Below, one piece after another: positions 21,208-30,350 of a stretch of 64,000 nt of DNA. This DNA comes from Rebecca billardiae RCC1528 (lineage: Eukaryota > Haptophyta). Every line of letters begins with the position of its first letter. Position 1 is the stretch's first letter. The stretch covers positions 2,852,001-2,916,000 of the forward strand of contig OZ251226.1 of assembly GCA_965240325.2 (NCBI GenBank), given 5' to 3'. The translations under genes were made by a program, and so were the position numbers. The notes beneath the pieces are model-generated. The model was not told where the DNA came from. It ran no database searches and worked only from the letters and a program-made list of their open reading frames with translations.

Positions 21208-23026
21208 ATGGTCCGCCGCAAGGCCGCCGCCCACGCGGTCGCGCCGCACGCCGTGGGAGCGCGGCTGCAGTGTACGCGGTCCGACGGGCAGCCGCCTTGT
21301 GCGCGCGCGCCCATTTGCACCCGCCGCGCGCATGCGCGCAGCCCGGCACCGATCGCGCCGCAGCTGAGGCGCCTGCTGCTGCGGCGGCGCGTGCACGCCT
21401 CCCGCCGGTGCCGCACAGGGGTGTGCGAGGTGCTCGAGCGGCGCGAGGATTCGGGCGGCAACGGCGGGTACGAGTACTACGTGCACTACACTGATCTCAA
21501 CCGCCGACTCGACGAGTGGGTCTCGCACGGCCGCCTCGCACCCGTCGAGCGCTCGGCGAATGCGGCGCGCAAGCGGCTCCGGCATGAGCTGCAGGCGCTG
21601 CAGCCAGCTCGCGTGCTGCCCGTCGGGGAGCCCGACGGCCCGGACGGGCTCGACCACGTGACGCTGAAGGAGCACGAGGCGGCTACCAAGGTGAAGAACG
21701 TCGGTGCCGTGGTCCTGGGCCGCTGGCGCATGGAGGCGTGGTACTACTCGCCGCTGATCTGCCTGGGCAACGTGCGCGCGGCCGCGCGCCGCGCCACGCG
21801 CGAGCGCTGCGCGCGCGCGGCGTCGCCTGAGCTCCCGCGCGACGCGCTGCCCACGTCGCGCGCAGTCGATCGCCGAGTGCGCCGAGCTGCACATGTGCGA
21901 GTTCTGCCTGCACGGCGAGAGCGACGCGAGCGCGCTCGCAGCGCACTCGGCGTGCTGCAGCGCGCGGCACCCGCCGGGCGATGAGATCTACCGCGACGGA
22001 GCGCTCTCGGTGTTCGAGGTGGACGGGCGCGAGGAGGGGGCGTACTGCTCGCGGCTGTGCGTGCTCGCCAAGCTGTTCCTCGACCACAAGGTCTCGGTCG
22101 GCGCGGAGGCCGTCGCGCCCTTCCGCTTCTACGTGCTGACGGCGGCGGACGCGCGCGGCTGCCGGCTGCTCGGCTACTTCTCAAAGGAGAAGCTGAGCGT
22201 GCTGCGCTTCAACCTGGCGTGCATCCTCGTGCTGCCGCCGCACCAGCGCAAGGGGTACGGCACGCTGCTCATCTCGCTCTCGTACGAGCTGTCGCGCCGC
22301 GAGGGCGAGCGCGGCACGCCGGAGCGCCCGCTGTCCGACCTCGGCCTGCGCTCGTACCGGCGCTTCTGGGCGGAGGTGCTGCTGCGCGCGCTGCACGTGC
22401 ACGCGCGCGAGGGGCGGTGCGCGAGCGTCGAGGAGCTGGCTGAGGCGACGGCGATCCGCGAGGCCGACGTCGTCTCGACGCTGCAGGCGATGGGCGTGCT
22501 CGTGTACACGCGCGGGCAGCACTTCTTCCGCCTCACGCCCGCGCTGCTCGCGGAGTACGTGGACGGCGTTGGCGGCGCGGCCAAGCCTCCCAACGCCAGC
22601 CTGCTCGTCGATCCGGCCAAGCTCGAGTGGCAGCCCCCGACGCCGGCAGTGCCGACGTCCGCGCCGCCCAAGGCCGGGGGTGGACCGGTCGCGGAGAGCG
22701 CCGCCGCCGCCGGAACCGACGTCGTGGGCGGCCCGCGCAGGCGCGCACATGGCGACGACTCCTTCGCCGCGGGCCCCGCCAGGGCAGCCGTCGCCGACAC
22801 AGCCTCGGGCCGAGCCCCTGCGACGGCGGCAAAGCATCGGCCCGCTGCGAGGGACGGCAAGCGGCTCGCGGTCGCCAAGGCGCACGAGGGGACGCGACTT
22901 GCCGTGCGTACCGGCGGCGATGGGAGCCGCCTCGCAGTCCGCAGTGCGAGAGCAGTCCCGCCGCGGGAAGGCGAGGGGATGTCGCGCCTCGCCGTGCGCA
23001 CGCGCCGCACGAGCAGCTCGAGCTGA
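21208..23026 (+). CDS. MYST-family histone acetyltransferase (Esa1/Tip60/KAT8 type)
   Basis: Nuclear lysine acetyltransferase. Exons 21208-21771 and 21866-23026 (574 residues). The N-terminus is uncertain: residues 1-65 are low-complexity and another intron could lie before the chromo-barrel. Domains: chromo-barrel (YEYYVHYTDLNRRLDEWV), then the MYST core with the linker VKNVGAVVLGRWRMEAWYYSP and a C2HC zinc finger (CEFCLHG...H...C). PPGDEIYR, FEVDG and YCSRLCVLAKLFLDHK follow, then the acetyl-CoA loop QRKGYGTLL. The catalytic Cys is present in FNLACILVLPP and the Glu region in PLSDLGLRSYR. The usual TLPPYQRKGYG reads VLPPHQRKGYG. A winged-helix-like segment (VEELAEATAIREADVVSTL) closes the core. 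The C-terminal tail has four RLAV repeats (RLAVAK, RLAVRT, RLAVRS, RLAVRT), not known to me in this family. Confidence 0.92.
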
Positions 23027-24193
23027 CTCACAGTGACTCTGCGAGTGCGAACGTGCGAAGTGACTCTGCTGCCACTTGGGACCGTTGGTCAGAGTCGCCG
23101 TCTCGCCGACTCGGACTCCGCCGTGACTCGTGAAGTCGTGAGTCTCGAGACTCGGGGAGACAATATTGTGTCTGAGCACACGGTCCGAGGCCCGTCGGAC
23201 CGTCAGCGGCCCGCGGCGCGGGGCAGCGGCCGGCAGACAGCGCCAGCCGCCCCCAGCGGAGTGAGCGCCGGGCTGACGCGCGGCCGCGCCGCTGATGAGT
23301 GATGAGTCCGCGCTGGCGGCGGTTCGGCACTCGGCAGGCCGATGACATCCGCGGGGGCGATGACTACCGAGTCGCGAGTGACCGATACGAGACACTCGAG
23401 ACAGTCGAGTCACTGAGTGGCGCCGCTGTTCGGTCTTCGTAACTCTTCGAGTTCGGAGTTCGGTCAACTACGACTGTCCGGCCGTAGTCACGAGTCCCGC
23501 CTCCCGGAGCCGCCGGCGCCGCGGCCGACGTGCGGCGTGACGCCGGAGGCCGCGGCCGGGCCGGCGACAGCCGCCCGAGCCGGCGCGGCCGCCGGCGCCG
23601 CGGATTCGGACGGACGGACGGGCGCCGACTCACGGGCGCCGCGGCGGCGGCGGGGCGCGTCAGCGCGCGGCCCGAACCGCCAACCAGGCCACCGGGCCCG
23701 GCCCGCCGCGGCGGGTCCGGTCTCCGGACCGCGCCGCCGGGCGCCCCCGGGCCCGCGCGGGGCGCCGGGCCCGGGGCCGCCGGGCTACCCGCCGGGCCCG
23801 GCGGGTGCTGCTAGTGCTAGTTAACAACGTTCTCCTATCGCGGATGAGTCGTCTCAATGAGCGTCACTAATTTCTTATTAGACTCCGCGCTCGAGTACAA
23901 GCGTATTGCGCGGTGTCGCATCCGGGACTCGGCGAATCAGGCCGGAGCCTTGAACGAGTTTGGCGGCCGGAGCCGAGGCCGCGACTGCTGGGCGCTGCGC
24001 AGCTGAGCGCTCAGGGGTGTCAGCGCCCTGCGGCTGATCGATAATCCCAGGTCGATGCATCCCAGGTCGAAGCACGCGGAGCACTTCAGAACGTTCGGTG
24101 TGGCGAGATGCGCAGAGCACTGGCGGCGGGGCAAGCGCCACCATCTGGCTCTCACGCAGAGGAAGTTGCAGCGCGCAGCGGCGCAGCGATAGG
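23027..24193. other. Intergenic, extremely GC-rich, no gene
   Basis: At 23500-23800 the sequence is nearly all G and C (CCGGGCCCGGCC-type runs). Short direct repeats of GAGTCGTGAGTC type occur around 23120-23150 and 23370-23410. No ORF here has recognisable content. Confidence 0.4.
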
Positions 24194-24496
24194 TCAGAAG
24201 AAGAAGAATGTGGGACTGCTTGGCTTCTGCTGCGCCGCCTGCAGAGCCATCTCATCGCGGAGCTTTCTTCGCCGCCGCGTGGCCTGCTGGATGGCGATGT
24301 GGCGCATGAGGGCCTGGTGCTGGTGCTCTCGCTCAGCGAGGTGGTCGCGCTCCAGCTCGCTCGCGCGCGACGAGGATGGTGTGGAGATGCGCTCAAAGTA
24401 CAATTGTTCGTCACTCGCCTCCGACGGTGTGGTCGAGACGAGGAGCTGCGGTGTCACGGGTTGGGCATGCAGCCACGCCGCGGCGAACTGCGCCAT
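24194..24496 (-). CDS. Possible small protein, 100 residues, unknown
   Basis: An ATG-initiated ORF with protein-like rather than shadow-like composition. A mixed N-terminal part (MAQFAAAWLHAQPVTPQ) leads into a charged helical stretch (ELERDHLAEREHQHQALMRH, then RRRRKLRDEMALQAAQQ) ending in four Phe. No family recognised. It could be one exon of a larger gene, or chance. The reading frame is open further upstream without an ATG. Confidence 0.3.
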   Translation of the reverse strand: MAQFAAAWLHAQPVTPQLLVSTTPSEASDEQLYFERISTPSSSRASELERDHLAEREHQHQALMRHIAIQQATRRRRKLRDEMALQAAQQKPSSPTFFFF

Positions 24497-25836
24497 GTGT
24501 CGATCGATGTGTGTCGTGAGCACGGGAGGGTTTCGGGAGGGGTTCCGCAAGGGTCCACTCAGGTCCAGGTTGTCTCTTCGAGCACTCGAGGGGGTATCGG
24601 TCGCTCGGTACCTAGCCGGCCCGAGTAAGGTGGTTCCGAGGGGTTGCACTCAACTCGAGGTACCCAACTCTCCCATACTCAATCAATCATCCATGAGCGC
24701 CATACATTCATGTGGTGTGAGATGCAAGCGCGGGAGGCGGCGGGACTGAACCACGTATATACGGTTATGTCTCCCTTAACTATCTCCTAATCTCCCTAGA
24801 CTCAACATGTTTCCCGTGGGTTCGAACCGTTGTAATCGAAGGGGATGGCGGGACCAATCACATGTAATACTCCAGACCGAGCTAATTACAACTGGGAGAT
24901 GAGCCTGATAAAAGTGAAGAAGTACCCATATCACCATATGCACTCAAACGACGATATGACGTTACAGCATTTGATTGCTTATGGCCTGAAGTGAGTGAAA
25001 GCGCAGAATCTAGCTGAATCAACAAGCAATGACAGTACAAACTCGGTTAAAAATCGGACGGCTACACTGACGGCCAACCAAGTAAGTCAAGTACCGCTCG
25101 GCTACCCAAGGCCAACCAAGTAAGGCAAGTATGGGTAGCATTTAACCCAAGACGATTGCAGCGAACCGGCCGGTGGCCGGGCGCCGATGTACTCGGTAGG
25201 ATGGCTGGTGGGGATGCACCCTTGCAACCGCGGCACGATGACCGCCCTTTCGCACACGACCTGCGCGATTATGCCGGTGTGCCCTGCGTTCCAATCCATC
25301 CTCTTCAGCTCACCGGCGACAGCGACTCTGCTTTACTATGTTCATGACCGCTGACGCCGTGACGGTGCCACAGGCGCCGCACTGGACTGTACCCCGTAGG
25401 CACCGCGCGATTTCGGCTCCTGTTATGCAATGCAGTCGTGATTCGCAGCATCAGCAGTGGCCGCGGCATCTGCCAATCAGTAGGCACTCCGGTGCTGCAG
25501 CCGCGACCGCGCGGACCCGCAGTGCGCGCGGTCCGCGCCGTCAGACGGACTCTTGAGTCTTGACTCGGAAGTGCGCACTTTCTCGGGTCATTGAGGTCTG
25601 GGTGGTCGCGCTGGTGTGACCTGGGCCGGCGCGGGCACTCGTCTGCCATGGCTCGGCATTAGATGCCAATTGAAAGTGGCGTGCCGCAGCAGTGTCCAGG
25701 CCGCGCTGCAGCAATGATGCTCGACGGCATCATTCGGCCGGCGAGTCCGATCAAGTGTCAGGCACCGGCCGCGTGTCACTTCGGACTCGTCGTCGTCGCG
25801 CGCTGCGGCAGGATGATGCATCATCCGATTTTTGGT

Positions 25837-25906
25837 CGTCCATCACGTACCAGACAGTAGACACTTGTCGTAACACTTGTCGTCCATCACGTATCAGACA
25901 GTAGAC
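25837..25906. repeat. Tandem duplication around CGTCCATCACGTA
   Basis: CGTCCATCACGTA, then CCAGACAGTAGACAC or TCAGACAGTAGACAC, occurs at 25837-25864 and again at 25881-25908, separated by CACTTGTCGTAA-type sequence. One base differs. Confidence 0.75.
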
Positions 25907-25920
25907 ACGCTGCTACAGCT

Positions 25921-25986
25921 AACAGTTTACTCAGATATTGAATCAAAGACGCACACAGCTCAGGCAGGCGAGATTGACGCCCGCCA
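25921..25986 (+). repeat. Dispersed repeat family, copy 1
   Basis: Shares AACAGTTTACT, AGACGCACACAGCTCA, GCAGGCGAGAT and TGACGCCCGCCAA, in that order, with copies at 35905-35979 and (first three blocks) 53547-53600. Confidence 0.7.
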
Positions 25987-26974
25987 AAGCGCGACCGTCG
26001 GCCGCCAATCTGCCTGATATTATCAGGGTTCAGCAGCAGTCACTGCAAATGGTGACCGCATTCGGCCATGCATCCCCCGACGGATGAAGTCTAGCCTATA
26101 GGCGGATGTCGCCTCGGCCTCGGGGTCGATCACGTCTGATTTAACCATCATGGCATCGCGCCATTATGATGCCTGATGTATCGTCGTTCCGACTTAGCAC
26201 TGCTGCACCGAATAACGAGTCACACAGTCCGCCGCGAGGCCCGGCACTGTGCGAGAGTGTAGTTTAGGGGCCTTAGGCGCTATACCGCCGGCACGGTCGG
26301 ACCAGTCCCGCCAGATTATAGGACCAGGCACCTGGGCTTAGTAGTGTCATTGCCATTGGTTAGCACTAGCAGCCACAAGTTTAAAAGTGAGCAGTCGTCG
26401 GCACTCTGAAGTTCGTGCAACGGTGGCACCGCGACATGCAATGCGGTACATGCACACGGATCGGGTACTGGGCCGGCACGGGGCGCACGCGGCCCGCGGG
26501 CACGACTGGGCCGGCCCGCGGGATCGTCGCGGCTAACTCGGTGACGGTGTATCTCTCGCGCGGCGCGGTCCCGGAGTGCGGTCCCCGCCTCCTACTACGT
26601 GACTGGCACTTAGTCAGTCACTTTAAACTTCAAGTCACTTAGAGCAGTCTTAGTCCGACTCATACGGGACATGCCGAGTCGGTCCGACGGGCCGCGCCGG
26701 TCCGCGCCGAGTCGCAGCATGATGCTCCGGCCGGCAAGTGTGGCATTAATTCAGCGCTGTGAAGCCTATATAATACGCTCACTCACTCACGGACTTCGGG
26801 GGCGCCGCGGCGCCGCGAACTCAGTACGCCTCCGCCTCAGGCGGAGGGCAACTGCCCACGGTGGTGCCCGGTCATGGCTGCCACGGGCCGCCGTGGCCGC
26901 GGACACCTCGGCCACAGGCCAACAGACGGGGTCGCCAGAGCCCGGCCGGCGCTGCAGGGATGCTTGACACGGTA

Positions 26975-27435
26975 CTACCTCTTCGCGCTGGAATCACGTT
27001 CACCAACGACCGTGTACTTGAGCAGAAGAGCGAATCCAGCCGCGCCGAAGAACGCTGGCGTTACCCCCACGCGCAGAGGGGAGTGGGTGACGCGCGTCAG
27101 CATGAGACAACGCAGTTGCCGTGGCGGCGCAACGCGCTGAGGAGAGCATGCGTCGCATACCTGCCCATCCGTAGCCCATCAAGCGCGAATACGCTCTCAA
27201 GTTGAAGTTCACCATCCCCTGTCGGCGCACGTAGGCCGGGTCCCCATGACGATGATCATCCGCATGGGCGTTCGCAGGGGCACACGCACATGGCTGCGCA
27301 CAGCACGCGCACCTTCACGTCGTGCTCGTCGGCGACCTTCTTCGCGGCCTGGTATGCCCGTCGCAGGTCCTCCTCGTTGAGCTGCGTTCGCAGTTTGGAC
27401 TGCCCTTTCGACTTCGGTGGCTCCGCGGCTGCCAT
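26975..27435 (-). CDS. Small single-pass membrane protein, three exons, unknown family
   Basis: Assembled by eye from minus-strand exons 27435-27313, 27218-27161 and 27054-26975 (261 nt, 86 residues plus stop). Intron 1 is GTGCGC...GACAG, intron 2 is GTATGC...GCCAG with a pyrimidine-rich end. Exon phases agree (0, then 1). The protein has a hydrophilic, Lys/Glu-rich helical N-terminus (residues 1-41), a basic linker (NFNLRAYSRLMGY) and one hydrophobic helix split by intron 2 (GYGWA then AFFGAAGFALLLKYTVV), ending GERDSSAKR. Size and layout resemble accessory subunits of mitochondrial respiratory or ATP-synthase complexes, but I cannot name a family. The model rests on coding-like character and consistent splice sites; exon 2 is short, so moderate confidence. 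Confidence 0.5.
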
Positions 27436-28556
27436 CGCGCACACCGTGCCGGTGCCGAGTCAGCCCGGACCGGCAGCGCCGGATTCGTGATAACTGTAGT
27501 CATCCTGTCTCACCTCGGCCAGTACTAAGACCACTCAGTCCATCCTGGTGTGATAGTACACACAGCACACATTGCGCGGCGCATCTCTGTAGTCATCAAT
27601 CTGTATACCGTATTGTCTAAGCGGACGTTCTGAAGTACTACGACGAAGTAACTACGTCTGCTACTTGCCAGTTACGAATACGATTGTAACGCCAATACGG
27701 TGCGCTCTCGACCGTCGTACTGACGTACGTGTCCGTTACTGTAGCGCGACCTGCCGCCGCCGGACGACGTCGACTGACGTCAGGAAAGTCACCGGGCCGA
27801 TAGTGGCCTGCCGAGTAGACAGTAGTACGCCGTGCGGCAGTGGATCTTTTTGCGGATGTCGCAGCCGCCTGAGAGTAGAATGAGTCTGATCTAGTGCGGA
27901 GACTCAGTGTCACACCACGGCCGCCGCCACGGGCGTCGGCGGGCGTGATCGGTCAAGTGGTCTGCAGCTGCGATGAATGCAGGATGCGACCCGCGTCAGT
28001 AATCAGTGGCAGCCGCGTGATCGGCGTGATCGGCGTGATCCCGCCGCAATCCTAGATAGTAGATTAAGAGCTCACATCGATCATACTTCGACGGTCCGCA
28101 GGGACCGGCGTATTATGACGACTGCCAGCGCCGCCGCGGCGGATGGCGGGCGACACGCGTCGTTCACCGTCCCGTGTAAGCTATCGATCTACTGAGACTG
28201 ATGAGAATATCGATCCAATATCCGATTCTGCACCGGATCGATCAAATCATCACGGACTCGTACTCGTCTGTCAGCCTGGGATCAGTCTGAGCCCCTGATC
28301 CCAGGACAACAATAATAACAAGTGCGTGACGAAGTGCCTTATATATCGATGATCAGTTGCTGCCCGCGGCGGCCTAACTGCAGCTGAAGACTGAGTGACA
28401 GGCTGCTAATGAACTACTACCGACGGCGACTATACTTTATTTGCAGATATTAATTATATAACGTACAGTGCTGAATTCGTGCACTGGCGCCGCACTCCGC
28501 TCCGATCCGGGCGGTAGCTCCGCGAGGCAAAGCTAGGATGAGGCGGTCGCCACGGC
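27436..28556. other. Intergenic, no gene recognised
   Basis: AT-richer; includes a strong hairpin at 28275-28305. No coding region supported. Confidence 0.4.
28275..28305. repeat. Hairpin: 11-bp perfect inverted repeat
   Basis: CCTGGGATCAG at 28275-28285 pairs with CTGATCCCAGG at 28295-28305 across a 9-base loop. Isolated in intergenic sequence, about 250 bp beyond the 3' end of the minus-strand secreted-protein gene. Confidence 0.7.
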
Positions 28557-30125
28557 TCATGAGGCCGATACCATCGGGGCCGTCGACGCCAGGCCGATGC
28601 CGCTGACGGATGTGGTCGCCACCAGCCTGAGCGGCGTGAGCGGCGCGATCGTTGATGTGCCGTGACCCAGATCGACAACGGCGATCGCCCACCGCTCGAT
28701 CAGCGGCAGGGCCGTGCGCTCGCTCACGAGTGCAGCGTATGTGCCCCTCGTGCGCGCGCGTCTGACCCCGCCCACCTGTCCGCCTGACGGGCGCACGTCG
28801 TCGACGAGGTAGCCGAGGCTCCCCAGCAGGGGCAGCGAGGGTGCGCCCGTGCCGCTGCCGAGCCGCGCGACGACTTCTGGATCGAGCTCCTCCGCCTCGG
28901 GGGCGGCAGCGCCCCAGCGCACAAGCTCAAGGCCGCGTTTGCCTGGCACGAGCGAGAGAAGGGCGTGTGCGCCCGCCACGCCTGAAGTGCGCAGCGGCTG
29001 GAGCGTGAGCGGAGCGCGCGCAGAGGCCCAACGCAGCGGCGACCAGCTCGCCTTGGCGTGTCCAGCGCGCGGGAGGATGGTCACAGTACCCAGCCCGACG
29101 TCAGCCGCCCCGAGCTTGGCCGCGCCGAAGGTGCGCCGGGCGGCGCGCAGAGTGCGCACGCCCGCCGTGCCACCCGCATCGTCCGCGCACGCGTAGAAGT
29201 AGGCCGCGTAGTGCGAGGGATCGTCCTCGCTCGCAGCGCGGCTGAGCGCGCCAAGCTCGATGACGCGCGCGCCGTCGCGCACGTCCACGCGGTAGAAGCG
29301 CACCTTGGCCTCCGCGCCGGACCCATCTTCAACGCCCACCACGATGGCCGTGCCCTCCGACGATACGCAGTAGCCGCGCGGCGCTCCGCGCACGGCCGGC
29401 AGCGGCGTGCGCTCGCACTGGGCCGTGCTCGGGTCGACACGATGCAGCCACACTTCTGGCGGTGCGCCCAAAGGGGGCGGCGCCACCGTCCAGTTCGCCT
29501 CCACCGTGACGAAGCTGCCGACTGGGCCCGCCCCCCGCAGCCACGCCCATGGTCGCGTCTCGCCGCCGTAGCTCGTGTACCCGCTCACCGCGCGGTCGCT
29601 GCTCGTGCGTCCCGTGCCCGAGTCGACGCTGAGCGTGCGCAGCCGATGTCCATCGGTCAGCAGGACGTAAACGGCCTCGGAGGGCTCGCGTGCACCGCCT
29701 GCGCGAGCGTCAGCCACCTCCGCGAGGTCGATGTCGGCCGGCTCGGCCATGGAGCGCTGCGCCTCCACGCCGAGCTGCCACGGCCGAGCCGGGTCGCAGC
29801 AGCCCACGGAGCCGAGCGCGCAGCACACCGTCCAGCGGCCGCAGCACCGGGCGGGGTACTTGCCCATCGCCGGGCACGGCCGCGTCGGCTGATCCGCGCA
29901 GCATGTTCCGTCGTCACTCCCTGGTGGGCCTTGCGCGCACGTCGTGAGTATGCCGCAGCAGCCACCCCCGCAGCACGTGGCGTTGCGCTCGTCGGCAGCT
30001 GACTGCCACGGGTGCGAGTGAGGGCAGCAAATCGAGCCGCACCCCAGCTCGCCGGTCGGGCACGCGCCTAAGATCGCATGGGCGTAGAAGGTGAGCATAA
30101 GCGCGGGTGCAACGGATCCAGGCAT
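28557..30125 (-). CDS. Secreted Cys-rich protein with granulin-like N-terminus
   Basis: Single exon, 522 residues from the ATG at 30125; the upstream frame starts only with TTG. A signal peptide is visible at residues 1-21. Residues 22-115 carry about 20 cysteines, many paired (CGSICCPH, CCGGGCCG, CCGRWTVCC, GCCDP), a pattern like granulin or other disulfide-knot repeats. The rest, with few cysteines, consists of repeated beta-rich stretches (VYVLLTDGHRLRTLSVD, VWLHRVDPSTAQC, VRFYRVDVRDGARVIELG) that suggest a beta-propeller-like fold, though no WD or Kelch signature is clear. Role unknown; extracellular or vacuolar location inferred. Divergent from the calpain gene, 225 bp between ATGs. Confidence 0.65.
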   Translation of the reverse strand: MPGSVAPALMLTFYAHAILGACPTGELGCGSICCPHSHPWQSAADERNATCCGGGCCGILTTCAQGPPGSDDGTCCADQPTRPCPAMGKYPARCCGRWTVCCALGSVGCCDPARPWQLGVEAQRSMAEPADIDLAEVADARAGGAREPSEAVYVLLTDGHRLRTLSVDSGTGRTSSDRAVSGYTSYGGETRPWAWLRGAGPVGSFVTVEANWTVAPPPLGAPPEVWLHRVDPSTAQCERTPLPAVRGAPRGYCVSSEGTAIVVGVEDGSGAEAKVRFYRVDVRDGARVIELGALSRAASEDDPSHYAAYFYACADDAGGTAGVRTLRAARRTFGAAKLGAADVGLGTVTILPRAGHAKASWSPLRWASARAPLTLQPLRTSGVAGAHALLSLVPGKRGLELVRWGAAAPEAEELDPEVVARLGSGTGAPSLPLLGSLGYLVDDVRPSGGQVGGVRRARTRGTYAALVSERTALPLIERWAIAVVDLGHGTSTIAPLTPLRLVATTSVSGIGLASTAPMVSAS

Positions 30126-30350
30126 GGCCGCACACTCGTCTGTCCGCCTTTGCAACGTGCACGTGCACCCCGGCCAAGGGCGGTACCGCCCTTGCCCCGG
30201 CCGTCCAGTTCGCTTCCCACGGCGGCGGAGCGGCCGGCCGGGGGGGGGTGAGTGTCCGCGTCAGGGTAGTTGCTGAAAGTCCGGGCTTCGGCCACCGGAC
30301 GCACGCGTTTGCTGGTGGCGGACGCGCATCCCCAAAGCAACCGCAACGCG
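30126..30350. promoter_or_regulatory. Shared upstream region with an 18-bp perfect palindrome
   Basis: Lies between divergent ATGs (30125 minus, 30351 plus). AAGGGCGGTACCGCCCTT at 30176-30193 is a perfect 18-bp palindrome inside a slightly larger CCGGCC...GGCCG-like context. A dimeric transcription-factor site is a reasonable guess. Confidence 0.45.

Larger units (their letters stand above)
24497..26974. other. Intergenic, no supported gene; scattered short repeats
   Basis: AT-richer than the gene regions. Holds a tandem duplication at 25837-25906 and one copy of a dispersed repeat at 25921-25986. A B-box-like GGTTCGAACC at about 24819 has no tRNA around it. A 65-codon minus frame at 25102-25299 (contains NAGHTGIIAQVVCERAV) has some coding character but no recognised motif. 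Confidence 0.4.

Noticed and set aside
24800-24880. tRNA at the GGTTCGAACC site
   Set aside because: No D-arm or matching acceptor stem upstream; GGTTCGAACC is self-palindromic and arises by chance.
27137-27160. A 24-nt intron as alternative in the small membrane-protein gene
   Set aside because: Too short for splicing; a ~106-nt intron ending CGCCAG at 27055 gives a better helix and consistent phase.
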